A DNA stretch of 21,857 bases from an uncultured Terriglobus sp. (GTDB lineage Bacteria; Acidobacteriota; Terriglobia; Terriglobales; Acidobacteriaceae), in assembly GCA_937871605.1 (NCBI GenBank), contig CALMRM010000272.1, forward strand, positions 2,982 to 24,838, written 5' to 3'. The position numbers and the translations under genes were made by a program. Positions 6,873 to 15,083 of the stretch are shown in pieces. The number at the start of each line of letters is the position of its first letter. Position 1 is the stretch's first letter. The notes beneath the pieces were generated by a model. The model saw nothing but the letters and a program-made list of their open reading frames with translations, was not told the origin of the DNA and made no database searches.

Positions 6873-7905
6873 GTGACCGACGGGGTGCCAGTGTGGGTGG
6901 ACGTCGCTCCTCAGGCAGGATGGCGTCACGATTCGGGCCCGCTGTCGGCCGAACGCCGAAGTCCCATACACCCGTGTTGACCGAACGGTCATCCAGCACC
7001 TCGATCAGGGCGTACTCGCCGAACGAGAGCGGCTCTTTTGGCGTGACCTTGAGCCAGTGACCGCCAGGCAGGGCCGTCCGGGTCGTCTCGATGACGTCGC
7101 TCTGACGCCTCGCTGAACCCAGCAGCCCAATGCTGAACGTGGTCACCACACGCACGCCGCGGCGTACATCCACACGCACCACCACGTACTCACTTTTAGG
7201 CGAGGGAGCCTCCACCCTGCGCTCGCCCCGGTTGCCGCCGGTATCCACGCGCAAAGCACCGGCGTGCACCGGCTCTTCCGCGTCGTCGTTCAGGCGAACA
7301 AAGAGGTCTGGGTCAGGCACGTGCAGCTGCGCCGGGGCAGTTTCTCCCTTGATTTCGACCAGCTGGTGCGCCGATGCCATGGGATTGATCGTTTGCCGCA
7401 GGATGTTGTGCGTGGTTTGCCGGTTCAGTTCGCCGTCGGTCTGCTGCAGGGGCACCAGCTGTGGCTCGCCGCGGTAGGTGTCCAGCGCAAGGACGGCATC
7501 CTCGTCCGGCAGGCGCAGATCCTTGCTCACCTCCGGGTTGCGCGCGGCGCGGTCGGCCTCTTCGCGGGCCAGTTCGGGGTCAATCTCCACGGCGGATTTG
7601 CCGCTGGCGATGGCATCTCGCCGCTGCTCCCACGCTTCGGTAGCGGGCAGGTCCACCAGGGTGAGCGGAATGATCTCCTCCTGCGCACCCCGCTCGGCAG
7701 ACAGGTAAAAGACGTTTGCTCCCCGCACGCGGTAGGAGAGCACCACCTGAAAGCTGCCGTCCTTCAGGTACAGCCTGGTTCGCTTGAGGCCCGCGCCTGC
7801 CTGGGTTTCGCGTGGCAGAGTGGACTGCTGCTGGACGGCAACCGCCACAGGCGCGGCGAGCGCCACACATAACCCTGCAGCGACACATTGGGATCGGATC
7901 GACAT
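6865..7905 (-). CDS. Secreted hypothetical protein
   Basis: A 346-aa protein with an N-terminal Sec signal peptide (MSIRSQCVAAGLCVALAAPVAVA, cleavage likely after AVA). The mature N-terminal region contains a strand-rich block, LKDGSFQVVLSYRVRGANVFYLSAER, then EEIIPLTLVDLPATEAW. The C-terminal half (from about residue 225) looks like a beta-sandwich (SEYVVVRVDVRRGVRVVTTF, then LPGGHWLKVTPKEPLSFGEYALIEV). I recognise no named family; similar secreted proteins are, to my recollection, frequent in Acidobacteriota. A TTG codon 60 bases further upstream (7965) is open in frame, but the ATG at 7905 is preferred because it begins the signal peptide. The gene is divergent from the aldo/keto reductase. 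Confidence 0.75.
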   Translation of the reverse strand: MSIRSQCVAAGLCVALAAPVAVAVQQQSTLPRETQAGAGLKRTRLYLKDGSFQVVLSYRVRGANVFYLSAERGAQEEIIPLTLVDLPATEAWEQRRDAIASGKSAVEIDPELAREEADRAARNPEVSKDLRLPDEDAVLALDTYRGEPQLVPLQQTDGELNRQTTHNILRQTINPMASAHQLVEIKGETAPAQLHVPDPDLFVRLNDDAEEPVHAGALRVDTGGNRGERRVEAPSPKSEYVVVRVDVRRGVRVVTTFSIGLLGSARRQSDVIETTRTALPGGHWLKVTPKEPLSFGEYALIEVLDDRSVNTGVWDFGVRPTAGPNRDAILPEERRPPTLAPRRSQP

Positions 7906-7945
7906 ACGTAGCAGCAGGTTAGACGTTGCTTGCACGCCGGAACGG

Positions 7946-7967
7946 TGCCAGCCTTTGCCTGGCAAAG
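7946..7967. promoter_or_regulatory. Overlapping short palindromes in a divergent intergenic gap
   Basis: In the 145-bp gap between the divergent secreted-protein and aldo/keto reductase genes, CTTTGCC-T-GGCAAAG (7953-7967) is a perfect 7-bp inverted repeat, overlapping TGCCAG-n7-CTGGCA (7946-7964). It could be an operator for a dimeric repressor controlling both genes. No regulator gene is adjacent, so this remains a guess. Confidence 0.3.
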
Positions 7968-8050
7968 AAGATGTCTGCCCGATTGCAGCCCTGCCACGTG
8001 CTTCCCCGGCCCAGAGTACCGTTCACAGGACGGGTGCCATCCAACCGCCC

Positions 8051-8896
8051 ATGAGCACAGAAACGTTCCTGCTTGGCGGCGACCTTCCCATCAACCGGCT
8101 CGGCTACGGGGCCATGCGCCTGACCGGCGAAGGCGTATGGGGGCCGCCCGCAGATATGGAGGCGGCGAAACAGGTGCTGCGGCGTGCCGTCGAGCTCGGC
8201 GTCAACTTCATCGATACCGCCGATAGCTACGGCCCAGATGTGAGCGAAGCGATGATCGGCGAGGCGTTGGCGCCGTACAAGGCCGGTGTTGTGATCGCCA
8301 CCAAGGGGGGCTTCGTGCGTACCGGACCGCACAAGTGGCGCGCCGTGGGCGTGCCCGCCTACCTGGAGCAGCAGGTCTACCTAAGCCTGCGCAAGCTGCG
8401 GCTGGAGCGCATCGATCTGTGGCAGCTGCACCGCTTCGACCCCAATACGCCGGTAGAGCAGTCGTTGGGACCCATTGCGCGGCTGCAGAAACAGGGCAAG
8501 ATCCGGCACATCGGCTTGTCCGAAGTGACCGTGGAGGAGATCGAGCGCGCCCGCAAGGTGGTTGAGATCGTCTCGGTGCAGAACGAGTACAACATCGGCC
8601 AGCGCAAGAGCGAAGCGGTGCTCGACTATTGCGAACAGAACAGCATTGCCTTTATTCCCTGGTTTCCGGTGGCGGCAGGCAAGCTGGCAAAGGAAGGCGG
8701 ACCGCTGGACAATGCTGCTAAGCAGCACGGCGCGACAGTGGCGCAGCTGTCGCTGGCGTGGCTGCTACACCGCAGCCCGGTCATGCTGCCGATTCCCGGC
8801 ACGTCGTCTATCGCGCACCTGGAGGAGAACATGAAGGCCGCCGACATCCAGCTGACCGACGCCGAGTGGGCTGAGTTGGAAGCGCAAGTCAAGTAG
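8051..8896 (+). CDS. Aldo/keto reductase
   Basis: NADPH-dependent TIM-barrel oxidoreductase of the aldo/keto reductase superfamily (281 aa). The catalytic tetrad is complete: Asp55 and Tyr60 in NFIDTADSYG, Lys85 in VIATKGGF, His127 in LWQLHRFD. The C-terminal cofactor segment IPGTSS followed by HLEENMKAA is also typical. The family reduces aldehydes and ketones; the physiological substrate cannot be told from sequence. The ATG lies where the first strand of the barrel begins; upstream in-frame sequence back to 7784 overlaps the divergent gene and is not coding. The gene is monocistronic: the next gene faces it across a gap holding repeat copy B. Confidence 0.93.
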   Translation: MSTETFLLGGDLPINRLGYGAMRLTGEGVWGPPADMEAAKQVLRRAVELGVNFIDTADSYGPDVSEAMIGEALAPYKAGVVIATKGGFVRTGPHKWRAVGVPAYLEQQVYLSLRKLRLERIDLWQLHRFDPNTPVEQSLGPIARLQKQGKIRHIGLSEVTVEEIERARKVVEIVSVQNEYNIGQRKSEAVLDYCEQNSIAFIPWFPVAAGKLAKEGGPLDNAAKQHGATVAQLSLAWLLHRSPVMLPIPGTSSIAHLEENMKAADIQLTDAEWAELEAQVK

Positions 8897-8940
8897 CGGC
8901 GGCGCATCGTTCGTTGCCGTCCCGCCTTCCCCGCCCGGCC

Positions 8941-9120
8941 TTGTCATCCCGCAGCGTAGCGGAGGGATCTGCATGTGTGCGTCCTTCTTTGCGAACGCTT
9001 GGGTCATACAGCTGATCTATGTGTTTGCGCGTGGTGGGCTTGGCATCTACTCGCCTGTGCCGGCTTCATCAGCTCAACAGGCACACATGCAGATCCCTCC
9101 GCTGCGCTACGGGATGACAA
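8941..9120. repeat. Inverted-repeat pair, copy B of an intergenic repeat family
   Basis: Arms 8941-8980 and 9081-9120 are 40 bp each and pair at 38 of 40 positions; the two differences are compensable transitions (G-T type). The arm begins TTGTCATCCCGCAGCG and ends GGATCTGCATGTGTGC. The spacer is exactly 100 bp. Placement is between convergent genes (aldo/keto reductase and glycoside hydrolase). The core is related to copies A and C (GTCATCC...AGCG.AGCG.AGG..ATC) but forms a distinct subtype. The 298-bp gap holds no credible gene. Confidence 0.9.
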
Positions 9121-9168
9121 ATGGAAACAGGGTCAGGGGTGACAAACGGATCGGGACCACGGAGCCAC

Positions 9169-9189
9169 GGGTCAGGTGCACCTTGACCC
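9169..9189 (-). terminator. Terminator-like stem after the glycoside hydrolase gene
   Basis: Five bases past the gene's stop, GGGTCAGGT and ACCTTGACCC can pair with a single bulged base around a minimal GC loop. No U-run follows on the minus strand, so it is not a standard intrinsic terminator; it may only protect the 3' end or be chance. Confidence 0.3.
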
Positions 9190-9194
9190 GGCCC

Positions 9195-11096
9195 TCACCG
9201 CCCCTTGGACTGCATCTGCATCAACCGTTCGCGCCAGCGCTGCTCCACGGAGTTGAGTGGCTGCAGGCGCATGCCACTGTTGGCCTCTGTGATGACTTCC
9301 TTTGAGATCTTGTCGGACCGGTCGGCGTGCACCAGGCCATTCGCCTCCTGATAGGTGTCGGTGAACTGGGTGTAGCAGAAGCCCGCAAGCGTCGGCAAGC
9401 TGCGCACGGTGTTCAGCAAAGCGGTGTAGCGCTGCTCCAGCTCCTCCGGGGTGCGGGCATCGCTGTAGCCCCAGGTGGGGTCGTCGCCGTCGCGCAGGGC
9501 GATGCCGCCAAACTCCGTGAGCACAATAGGCTGACGCTCGCCACTTTCGTCCGTAGCTGCCAGCTGCAGGATGCGGCCACCCGGGCGCTCGTGCTGAAAG
9601 AGCCGCGTCTCGATTTCATCCACACCATAGCGACGACCGATTGCCTCTGGGCGGTAGTCGTAGTCGTGAATGCCGATCAGGTCGGTGGCCACACTCTCCC
9701 AGCCATCGTTGCCGATGCAGGGGCGGCTCGGGTCCAGCGTCTTGGTCAGGTAGTAGAGCGCCTGCACATAGTGGCGCTGCGCGGGGTTGTCCGGCAGGTC
9801 CGGCACGCCCCAGCTTTCGTTCAGCGGTACCCAACTCACGATGCACGGGTGGTTCATGTCACGGTCCAGTGCCGCCATCCACTCCTGCGTCAGCCGGTCG
9901 ATGGAGCGCCGCGTGTAGCGATAGGCGCTGGGCATCTCCTCCCACACCATGAGGCCAAATTGGTCGGCCCAGTACAGGAAGCGCGGGTCCTCAATCTTCT
10001 GGTGCTTGCGCACGCCGTTAAAACCAAGTTCTTTAATCAGCAGAATGTCGCGCTGAAAGGCCTCGCTGTCCGGCGCGGTCAGACCGCTCTCGGGCCAGTA
10101 GCCCTGGTCCAGCACGAACCGCAGCGGCAGGGGCCTGCCGTTCAGCACAAAGCGGTCGCCCTGGATGCCGATGGAGCGAATGGCCGTGTAGCTGCTCACC
10201 GCGTCCAGCACGGTGCCATCCGGACCGATCAGGGTCAGTTCGACGTCGATCAGCGTGGGATTCCATGGGCTCCACAGCAGCTCATTGCGGAAATCGTCAA
10301 CGCCTGGGTCAGAGAGCGCGATGCTGCGGTGCAGTTCTCCGGCAGCCATGGTGCCCGCTTCAGAGGCACGGGTGGTAAAGCCGTACGTGTCATCTGCCAG
10401 TACCTTGCTGCCGCAGTGCAGGCGCAGGCGCAGACGCGATCCCTCGGGCAGCGTGCCTACCGTATGCACCTCCGCGCCGATCTCCCAGCGCGTCAGATTC
10501 GAGGTCCAGCGCGCGCACTTCAGGTAGGCCGTGGGCAGCGCCTCCAGCCACACCGTCTGCCAGATGCCCGTGGTGCGCGGATACCAGATGCTGTGCGGGT
10601 GGAGCTTCCAGTCCTGCTTGCCACGCGGCTTCTCCAGGTCGCCCGGATCGTCCTCCGCGCGCACGACGATCTCCTGCACGCCCTCAACCAGCACCGCATG
10701 AATGTCGAAGCTGAACGGCGTATAGCCGCCCTGGTGTGAGGCTGTTTTTACGCCGTTGACCCACACGATAGCCTGGTAGTCCACGGCACCAAAGTGCAAC
10801 CGCAGCCGCTCACCCGGCGCAAGCGCGGGTGCCTGGAAGCGTAGCCGGTACCATACCGCGCAGTACAGGCCCTGGTCGTTGACGCCGCTGGCGGGCGTTT
10901 CCGGAGCAAACGGCACGGTAATGGTGCGGTCCCACTGCACCTCTCCCGGTGCGGTGAGGGCGGCGCTGGGGTCAAGGGCGAAGTCCCACTGCCCGTCGAG
11001 GCTGATCCACCGCGCGCGGCGAAAGTCCGGTCGTGGGTACTCCACCGATGCGCTGTCCTGCCACTTCAGCGGTCGTGCTGCTACCTGTTCCGTCAC
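9195..11096 (-). CDS. Glycoside hydrolase family 2 (beta-galactosidase/beta-glucuronidase-like)
   Basis: A 633-aa retaining glycosidase of the GH2 type. Domain order: sugar-binding jelly roll (about 25-190, with WYRLRF and WVNGVKTASHQGGYTPF), immunoglobulin-like beta-sandwich (about 200-310), then a TIM barrel (about 315-605). The acid/base is Glu427 in the motif PLNESWG (424-430) and the nucleophile is likely Glu528 in LTEFGG. There is no signal peptide, so the enzyme appears cytoplasmic and would act on imported oligosaccharides or glycosides. The exact sugar specificity (galactose, glucuronic acid, mannose, other) cannot be assigned. It starts with GTG, with GAGGG a few bases upstream, and is divergent from dxr, 83 bp away. 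Confidence 0.92.
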   Translation of the reverse strand: MTEQVAARPLKWQDSASVEYPRPDFRRARWISLDGQWDFALDPSAALTAPGEVQWDRTITVPFAPETPASGVNDQGLYCAVWYRLRFQAPALAPGERLRLHFGAVDYQAIVWVNGVKTASHQGGYTPFSFDIHAVLVEGVQEIVVRAEDDPGDLEKPRGKQDWKLHPHSIWYPRTTGIWQTVWLEALPTAYLKCARWTSNLTRWEIGAEVHTVGTLPEGSRLRLRLHCGSKVLADDTYGFTTRASEAGTMAAGELHRSIALSDPGVDDFRNELLWSPWNPTLIDVELTLIGPDGTVLDAVSSYTAIRSIGIQGDRFVLNGRPLPLRFVLDQGYWPESGLTAPDSEAFQRDILLIKELGFNGVRKHQKIEDPRFLYWADQFGLMVWEEMPSAYRYTRRSIDRLTQEWMAALDRDMNHPCIVSWVPLNESWGVPDLPDNPAQRHYVQALYYLTKTLDPSRPCIGNDGWESVATDLIGIHDYDYRPEAIGRRYGVDEIETRLFQHERPGGRILQLAATDESGERQPIVLTEFGGIALRDGDDPTWGYSDARTPEELEQRYTALLNTVRSLPTLAGFCYTQFTDTYQEANGLVHADRSDKISKEVITEANSGMRLQPLNSVEQRWRERLMQMQSKGR

Positions 11097-11179
11097 GTCG
11101 TGCCCTCGCCCTCATCTGATGCGCCTGAGCGCCCATATCTCTCAACGTCTTGGACTACAACTTGGAACAGGCTCTCTTC

Positions 11180-12379
11180 ATGGCGGAGTCTGCGAGAATA
11201 GCCAATGTGAAACAGATTGCCATCCTGGGCTCGACCGGGTCCATCGGCACAAGCACGCTCGACATCTGCCGCCGCTATCCGGAGCGCTACCGCGTGGTGG
11301 CGCTGGCCGCTGGACGCAACCTGGACCTCCTCCTGCAGCAGTGCGCGGAGTGGCGGCCTGCCGTAGTTTCCGTGGCCGATGAGCAACTGGCAGACGAGCT
11401 TGCCCAGCGCCTGCGCAAGGCGGACGTGACCGGGATCGAAATCGCACACGGCAGCGCCGGAACCGTGCGTGTGGCTACCTTGCCGCAGGTGGACTTCGTC
11501 GTAAGCGCCATTGTCGGCGTGGCCGGGCTGGAGGCAACCTACGCCGCTGTGTGCGCGGGCAAGGCCGTGGGACTGGCCAACAAGGAAGCCATGGTGGCCG
11601 CAGGCGAACTGATTACCGCCGCTGCCCGCGCCAACCACGTGGCGCTGCTGCCCATCGACTCCGAGCACAACGCCATTCACCAGTGCATGCGCGGTGGCAC
11701 CCCGGCAGAGGTCAAGCAGATTTGGCTTACGGCCAGCGGCGGGCCATTCCGCAACACACCACTCGCCGACTTCGACGGCATCACACCGGCACAGGCGCTG
11801 AAACATCCCACCTGGGTCATGGGCCAGCGCATTACCGTGGACAGCGCCACCATGCTCAACAAGGGGCTGGAGATCATCGAGGCGTGCCGCCTCTTTGACC
11901 TCCCCCCAGACAAGGTTCGCGTCACCGTGCACCCTCAGAGCACCATCCATTCGCTGGTGGAGTACGTGGACGGCAGCATTCTGGCGCAGCTGTCGGTCAC
12001 GGACATGCGCCTGCCCATCCTGTACGCGCTGGCCTACCCCGAGCGCGTGCCCTCCGAGTTGACCTTTGACCTGGCCGCGCTGTCGCACCTCGACTTCCAG
12101 CAGCCAGACTTCCAGCGCTTTCCCTGCCTGAGGCTCGCATACGAAGCTGCCCGTGCGGGTGGCGCGCACTGCATTGCGCTGAACGCTGCCGATGAGGTGG
12201 CTGTAGACGCCTTTCTACGCGGCGAGATGCCGTTTACCGGCATCGCACGCACCATTGAGCGCGTGCTGGAGCTGACACCCTCACGCACCCCTGCCGACAT
12301 CGCTGAGGTGCTTCTCATCGATAGAGCGTGTCGTGAGACAGCAACGCAGGTGGCGGCCGATACGCCCGTGTCGCACTAG
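11180..12379 (+). CDS. dxr: 1-deoxy-D-xylulose 5-phosphate reductoisomerase
   Basis: Second enzyme of the MEP isoprenoid pathway, converting DXP to 2-C-methyl-D-erythritol 4-phosphate with NADPH and a divalent metal; the target of fosmidomycin. The NADPH loop GSTGSIG is near the N-terminus, followed by NKEAMVAAG, the metal/substrate motif PIDSEHNAI and TASGGPF, all intact. The product is 399 aa from the ATG at 11180. A GTG at 11207 (VKQIAILGS) is an equally plausible start, closer to the usual family N-terminus; a TTG at 11150 is unlikely. The gene is followed after 96 bp by rseP and then a PanE-like gene, all plus strand. This dxr-rseP neighbourhood is common in bacteria. Confidence 0.97.
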   Translation: MAESARIANVKQIAILGSTGSIGTSTLDICRRYPERYRVVALAAGRNLDLLLQQCAEWRPAVVSVADEQLADELAQRLRKADVTGIEIAHGSAGTVRVATLPQVDFVVSAIVGVAGLEATYAAVCAGKAVGLANKEAMVAAGELITAAARANHVALLPIDSEHNAIHQCMRGGTPAEVKQIWLTASGGPFRNTPLADFDGITPAQALKHPTWVMGQRITVDSATMLNKGLEIIEACRLFDLPPDKVRVTVHPQSTIHSLVEYVDGSILAQLSVTDMRLPILYALAYPERVPSELTFDLAALSHLDFQQPDFQRFPCLRLAYEAARAGGAHCIALNAADEVAVDAFLRGEMPFTGIARTIERVLELTPSRTPADIAEVLLIDRACRETATQVAADTPVSH

Positions 12380-12465
12380 ACACGACTTCTGCCCCGCGCA
12401 AACGTCTACACTACGGTCTGCCATCGTTTACGGACTCCGGTCCGCTGCTTGCCTGATCCCGATTC

Positions 12466-12470
12466 GAGGA
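12466..12470 (+). promoter_or_regulatory. Shine-Dalgarno fixing a TTG start for rseP
   Basis: GAGGA followed by five bases (ACCCC) and TTG at 12476. The upstream in-frame TTG at 12449 has no comparable site, and the protein from 12476 starts directly before the first membrane helix, as RseP proteins do. Confidence 0.7.
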
Positions 12471-12475
12471 ACCCC

Positions 12476-13894
12476 TTGCACATTCCACACTTCCTGATCG
12501 TCACCCTGTACTTCCTGGTCATCCTCGGCATTATGGTCCTGGTGCACGAGTTCGGGCACTTTGCCGTGGCCAAATTCTTCGGCGTACGTGTGGAGGCGTT
12601 CTCCATCGGCATGGGACGCCGCCTGTTCGGCTATGTGTACAAGGGCACGGACTACAAGGTGTGCATGCTGCCGCTGGGCGGCTATGTGAAGATGGCGGGC
12701 GAAACCGAGATGGAGATGATCCAGACCTCGCCTACCGAGACCATGACCGTGGCAGAGGCGCACGGCGATAGCGGCAACTTCAATACCAAGCCGCGCTGGC
12801 AGCGCATGCTGGTGGCCTTTGCCGGGCCGGTGGCGAACTTCATCCTGGCTATCTTCATCTTCACCGGCGTCGCGCATTTTCACCACGACACGGTGGAGTA
12901 CCTGCAGGATCGCGGCGAGCTGGACTATATTGTGCCGGACTCGGCTGCGGCAAAGACGGGCATCGTGGTGGGCGACCAGATCGTCCGCTTCGACAGCATG
13001 TCTAACCCCACATGGGAAGACTTCATGGTGCTGAGCGGCCTGAAGGCAAATCACCTGCTGCCCTTTTCCTACGTTCATAACGGCCAGCGGGTGGACACCA
13101 CCCTCCCGGTGAACTACAGCGGTGCGGCCCAGGACTTTGGGCCAGACGAGATAGTCACCACGCTTGGCCTGGTGCCGCGCGTGCAAGCCGGGCCAGTGAT
13201 CGTGGATGCGCTGCCAGACGCCACCGCGCCGGCGGCGAAGGCAGGCCTGCAGCACGGCGACGCCATCCTCTCGGTGGATGGCCACAGCTTCCACGGGACA
13301 GAGGCGACCAGTGCCTACCTGAGCGCCGGGCATGGCAAGCCGGTAACCCTGCTGGTGCAGCGCGGGGCCGAACAGCACACTGTGCAGATTGCGCCGACCC
13401 TGATGCCAACGCAGACAGGCACACAGGCCTACCGGCTCGGCTTCCGCGCGATCGCACCACCCGTGGTCACCACGCGGCAGCCGCTGGGACGTGCACTGGC
13501 GACTGGTTGGCATGACTTCGTCAAGAACTCGACGCTGATCTTCGACGTGATTGGCGGCATGTTCAAGCGGCAGGTGTCCGTGCGCAACCTGAGCGGCCCC
13601 GTTGGCATTGCGCAGCAGGTGGGCATGGCGCAGCAGATGGGGTCGTGGACCGTGCTGCAGCTGATGGCGGGCATCAGCCTGAACCTGGGCATCTTCAACC
13701 TCTTGCCCATGCCGGTGCTGGATGGCGGCATGATCCTGTTCCTGCTGATCGAAAGCGTGATGCGGCGCGATGTGAATGCCGCCGTCAAGGAGCGCATTTA
13801 CCAGGCTGCGTTCGTCTGCATCGTGCTGTTTGCCGTGTTCGTCATCTTCAACGACATCACCAAGCTGCCCATCTTCGCGCACAAGGCGAGCTAG
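12476..13894 (+). CDS. rseP: RIP metalloprotease RseP (site-2 protease with PDZ domains)
   Basis: Inner-membrane zinc metalloprotease that cleaves anti-sigma factors and remnant signal peptides within the membrane. The 472-aa product has the catalytic HEFGH at 24-28 in the first helix, the MLPLGGYVKMAGE strand, two PDZ domains (about 118-215, containing AAAKTGIVVGDQIVRFD, and about 225-305, containing PAAKAGLQHGDAILSVDG), and the membrane motif NLLPMPVLDGG with the third ligand Asp416. The length fits the family. The start is TTG. The next gene begins two bases after its stop, so the two are coupled. No sigma/anti-sigma pair is in the window, so its target here is unknown. Confidence 0.96.
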   Translation: MHIPHFLIVTLYFLVILGIMVLVHEFGHFAVAKFFGVRVEAFSIGMGRRLFGYVYKGTDYKVCMLPLGGYVKMAGETEMEMIQTSPTETMTVAEAHGDSGNFNTKPRWQRMLVAFAGPVANFILAIFIFTGVAHFHHDTVEYLQDRGELDYIVPDSAAAKTGIVVGDQIVRFDSMSNPTWEDFMVLSGLKANHLLPFSYVHNGQRVDTTLPVNYSGAAQDFGPDEIVTTLGLVPRVQAGPVIVDALPDATAPAAKAGLQHGDAILSVDGHSFHGTEATSAYLSAGHGKPVTLLVQRGAEQHTVQIAPTLMPTQTGTQAYRLGFRAIAPPVVTTRQPLGRALATGWHDFVKNSTLIFDVIGGMFKRQVSVRNLSGPVGIAQQVGMAQQMGSWTVLQLMAGISLNLGIFNLLPMPVLDGGMILFLLIESVMRRDVNAAVKERIYQAAFVCIVLFAVFVIFNDITKLPIFAHKAS

Positions 13895-13896
13895 CC

Positions 13897-14820
13897 GTGC
13901 GCATCCTGATGGTGGGCGCCGGGGCTACCGGCGGGTACTACGGCGGGCGCATGGCCCAGGCAGGCCGTGACGTGACCTTTCTGGTGCGCGGTGCGCGCCT
14001 GCGGCAACTGCAGGAGCGTGGGCTGGAGATTGTCAGCCCACAGGGCGATGCGACCGTTCACCCGAAGCTGATCACTGCAGATCAGCTGGCTGGTGCAGGG
14101 CCGTTCGATGTGGTCGTCCTGAGCACCAAAGCGTACGCCCTGGACGCCGCCGTTGAGGACGTCGCACCCGCCCTTGGGCCTGCCACGGTGGTGCTGCCGC
14201 TGCTGAATGGTCTGCGCCACCTTGACGTGTTGCAGGCGCGCTTTGGCCGGGAGCGTGTGATGGGCGGCTCCGTCCGCATCGTGGCGGATATGGACGAAGA
14301 GGGCCGGGTTCACCAGTTGACCGAGTTGGATGAGTTCGTCTTTGGCGAACTCGATGGCGGCATCACTGAGCGTGCGGAGCGGCTGCGAGACCTGTTCACC
14401 GTACCCGGCTTTACGCTAACACTGTCGGACAATATGCTGGCCGCGCTGTGGCGCAAGTGGTGGATCCTGGCGACGATGGGCGGTGTCTGCGTGGTGAGCG
14501 GCGGCACCGTGGGAGAAATGGTCGCGGTGCCACACGGCGCCGAGATCGCCCGCGCCATCCTGCGCGAGGCCATCAGCATTGCGGAAGCCAACGGCTACCC
14601 CGCCGAACCGGATTTCGCTGCCGCGCAGGAGCGCCGCATGACGGACCCTGCCTCGTCGCTGACCTCATCCATGTACCGCGACATGCTCAAGGGCGCACCG
14701 GTCGAAGCCGACCACATCCTGGGCGACTTTATCGCACGGGCAAATGACGTGTCTGTCCCGCTGCTGACCGGCGCGTACGTACGACTGAAGGTCTACGAGG
14801 CGCAGCGGTTAGGCGCGTAG
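13897..14820 (+). CDS. Ketopantoate reductase family (PanE/ApbA-like) protein
   Basis: A 307-aa NADPH-dependent reductase of the PanE/ApbA fold. The N-terminal Rossmann motif GAGATGGYYGG starts at residue 7, and STKAYALDAAV and PLLNGLRHLDVL follow as in the family. The C-terminal helical domain has LWRKWWILATMGGV, which carries the conserved catalytic-type Lys, and SSMYRDMLKGAPVEADHILGD, with the conserved Glu. True PanE reduces 2-dehydropantoate to pantoate in coenzyme A synthesis, but many paralogues have other substrates and no pan genes are adjacent, so I leave the symbol blank. The start GTG lies two bases after the rseP stop, with its AAGGCGAG ribosome site inside the rseP 3' end. Confidence 0.88.
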   Translation: MRILMVGAGATGGYYGGRMAQAGRDVTFLVRGARLRQLQERGLEIVSPQGDATVHPKLITADQLAGAGPFDVVVLSTKAYALDAAVEDVAPALGPATVVLPLLNGLRHLDVLQARFGRERVMGGSVRIVADMDEEGRVHQLTELDEFVFGELDGGITERAERLRDLFTVPGFTLTLSDNMLAALWRKWWILATMGGVCVVSGGTVGEMVAVPHGAEIARAILREAISIAEANGYPAEPDFAAAQERRMTDPASSLTSSMYRDMLKGAPVEADHILGDFIARANDVSVPLLTGAYVRLKVYEAQRLGA

Positions 14821-14870
14821 GCGCGCTGCCGAGCTGACCATCACCGGTACAGCACCGATACAGTTCTGCC

Positions 14871-15029
14871 GTCATCCTGAAGCTTGCCCTGAGCAGGGCG
14901 AAGGGCGCAGCGAAGGATCCCCACGCACTTGAGCGCACCGCCGCAGCATGTGCCTTTCCTACGAAGAAACCCGCAGCTGCATGCTTCTCGATCGGCATCG
15001 CAGGGATCCTTCGCTGCGCTCAGGATGAC
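14871..15029. repeat. Inverted-repeat pair, copy C, with an interrupted left arm
   Basis: The right arm (15003-15029) is an intact 27-bp unit of the same family as copy A. The left arm is split: GTCATCCTGA (14871-14880), then a 24-bp extra segment (14881-14904), then GCGCAGCGAAGGATCCC (14905-14921). Without the 24 bp the two arms pair perfectly over 27 bases. The extra segment itself contains GCCCT-GAGC-AGGGC. The interior shares a 27-bp block with copy A (14944-14970 versus 1985-2011, 19 identities). It sits between convergent genes and fills most of the 263-bp gap, in which I see no gene. Confidence 0.85.
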
Positions 15030-15083
15030 GGCGCTGAGGGTGGCGATCTGTTGCAGCGGTCAGGCTGGGCGGTGGGCAAGCAG

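Noticed and set aside
8973..9305. An open frame crossing repeat copy B
   Set aside because: It is mostly repeat and antisense to the glycoside hydrolase 3' end; it has no ribosome site or domain.
9327..10739. A 470-codon open frame antisense to the glycoside hydrolase
   Set aside because: The GH2 catalytic motifs on the opposite strand are intact; the antisense product has shadow-like composition and no domain.
12428..13882. A 484-codon open frame antisense to rseP
   Set aside because: It lies entirely opposite a clear RseP gene; its His/Gln/Arg/Ala-rich composition is the usual shadow of high-GC third positions, with no recognisable domain.
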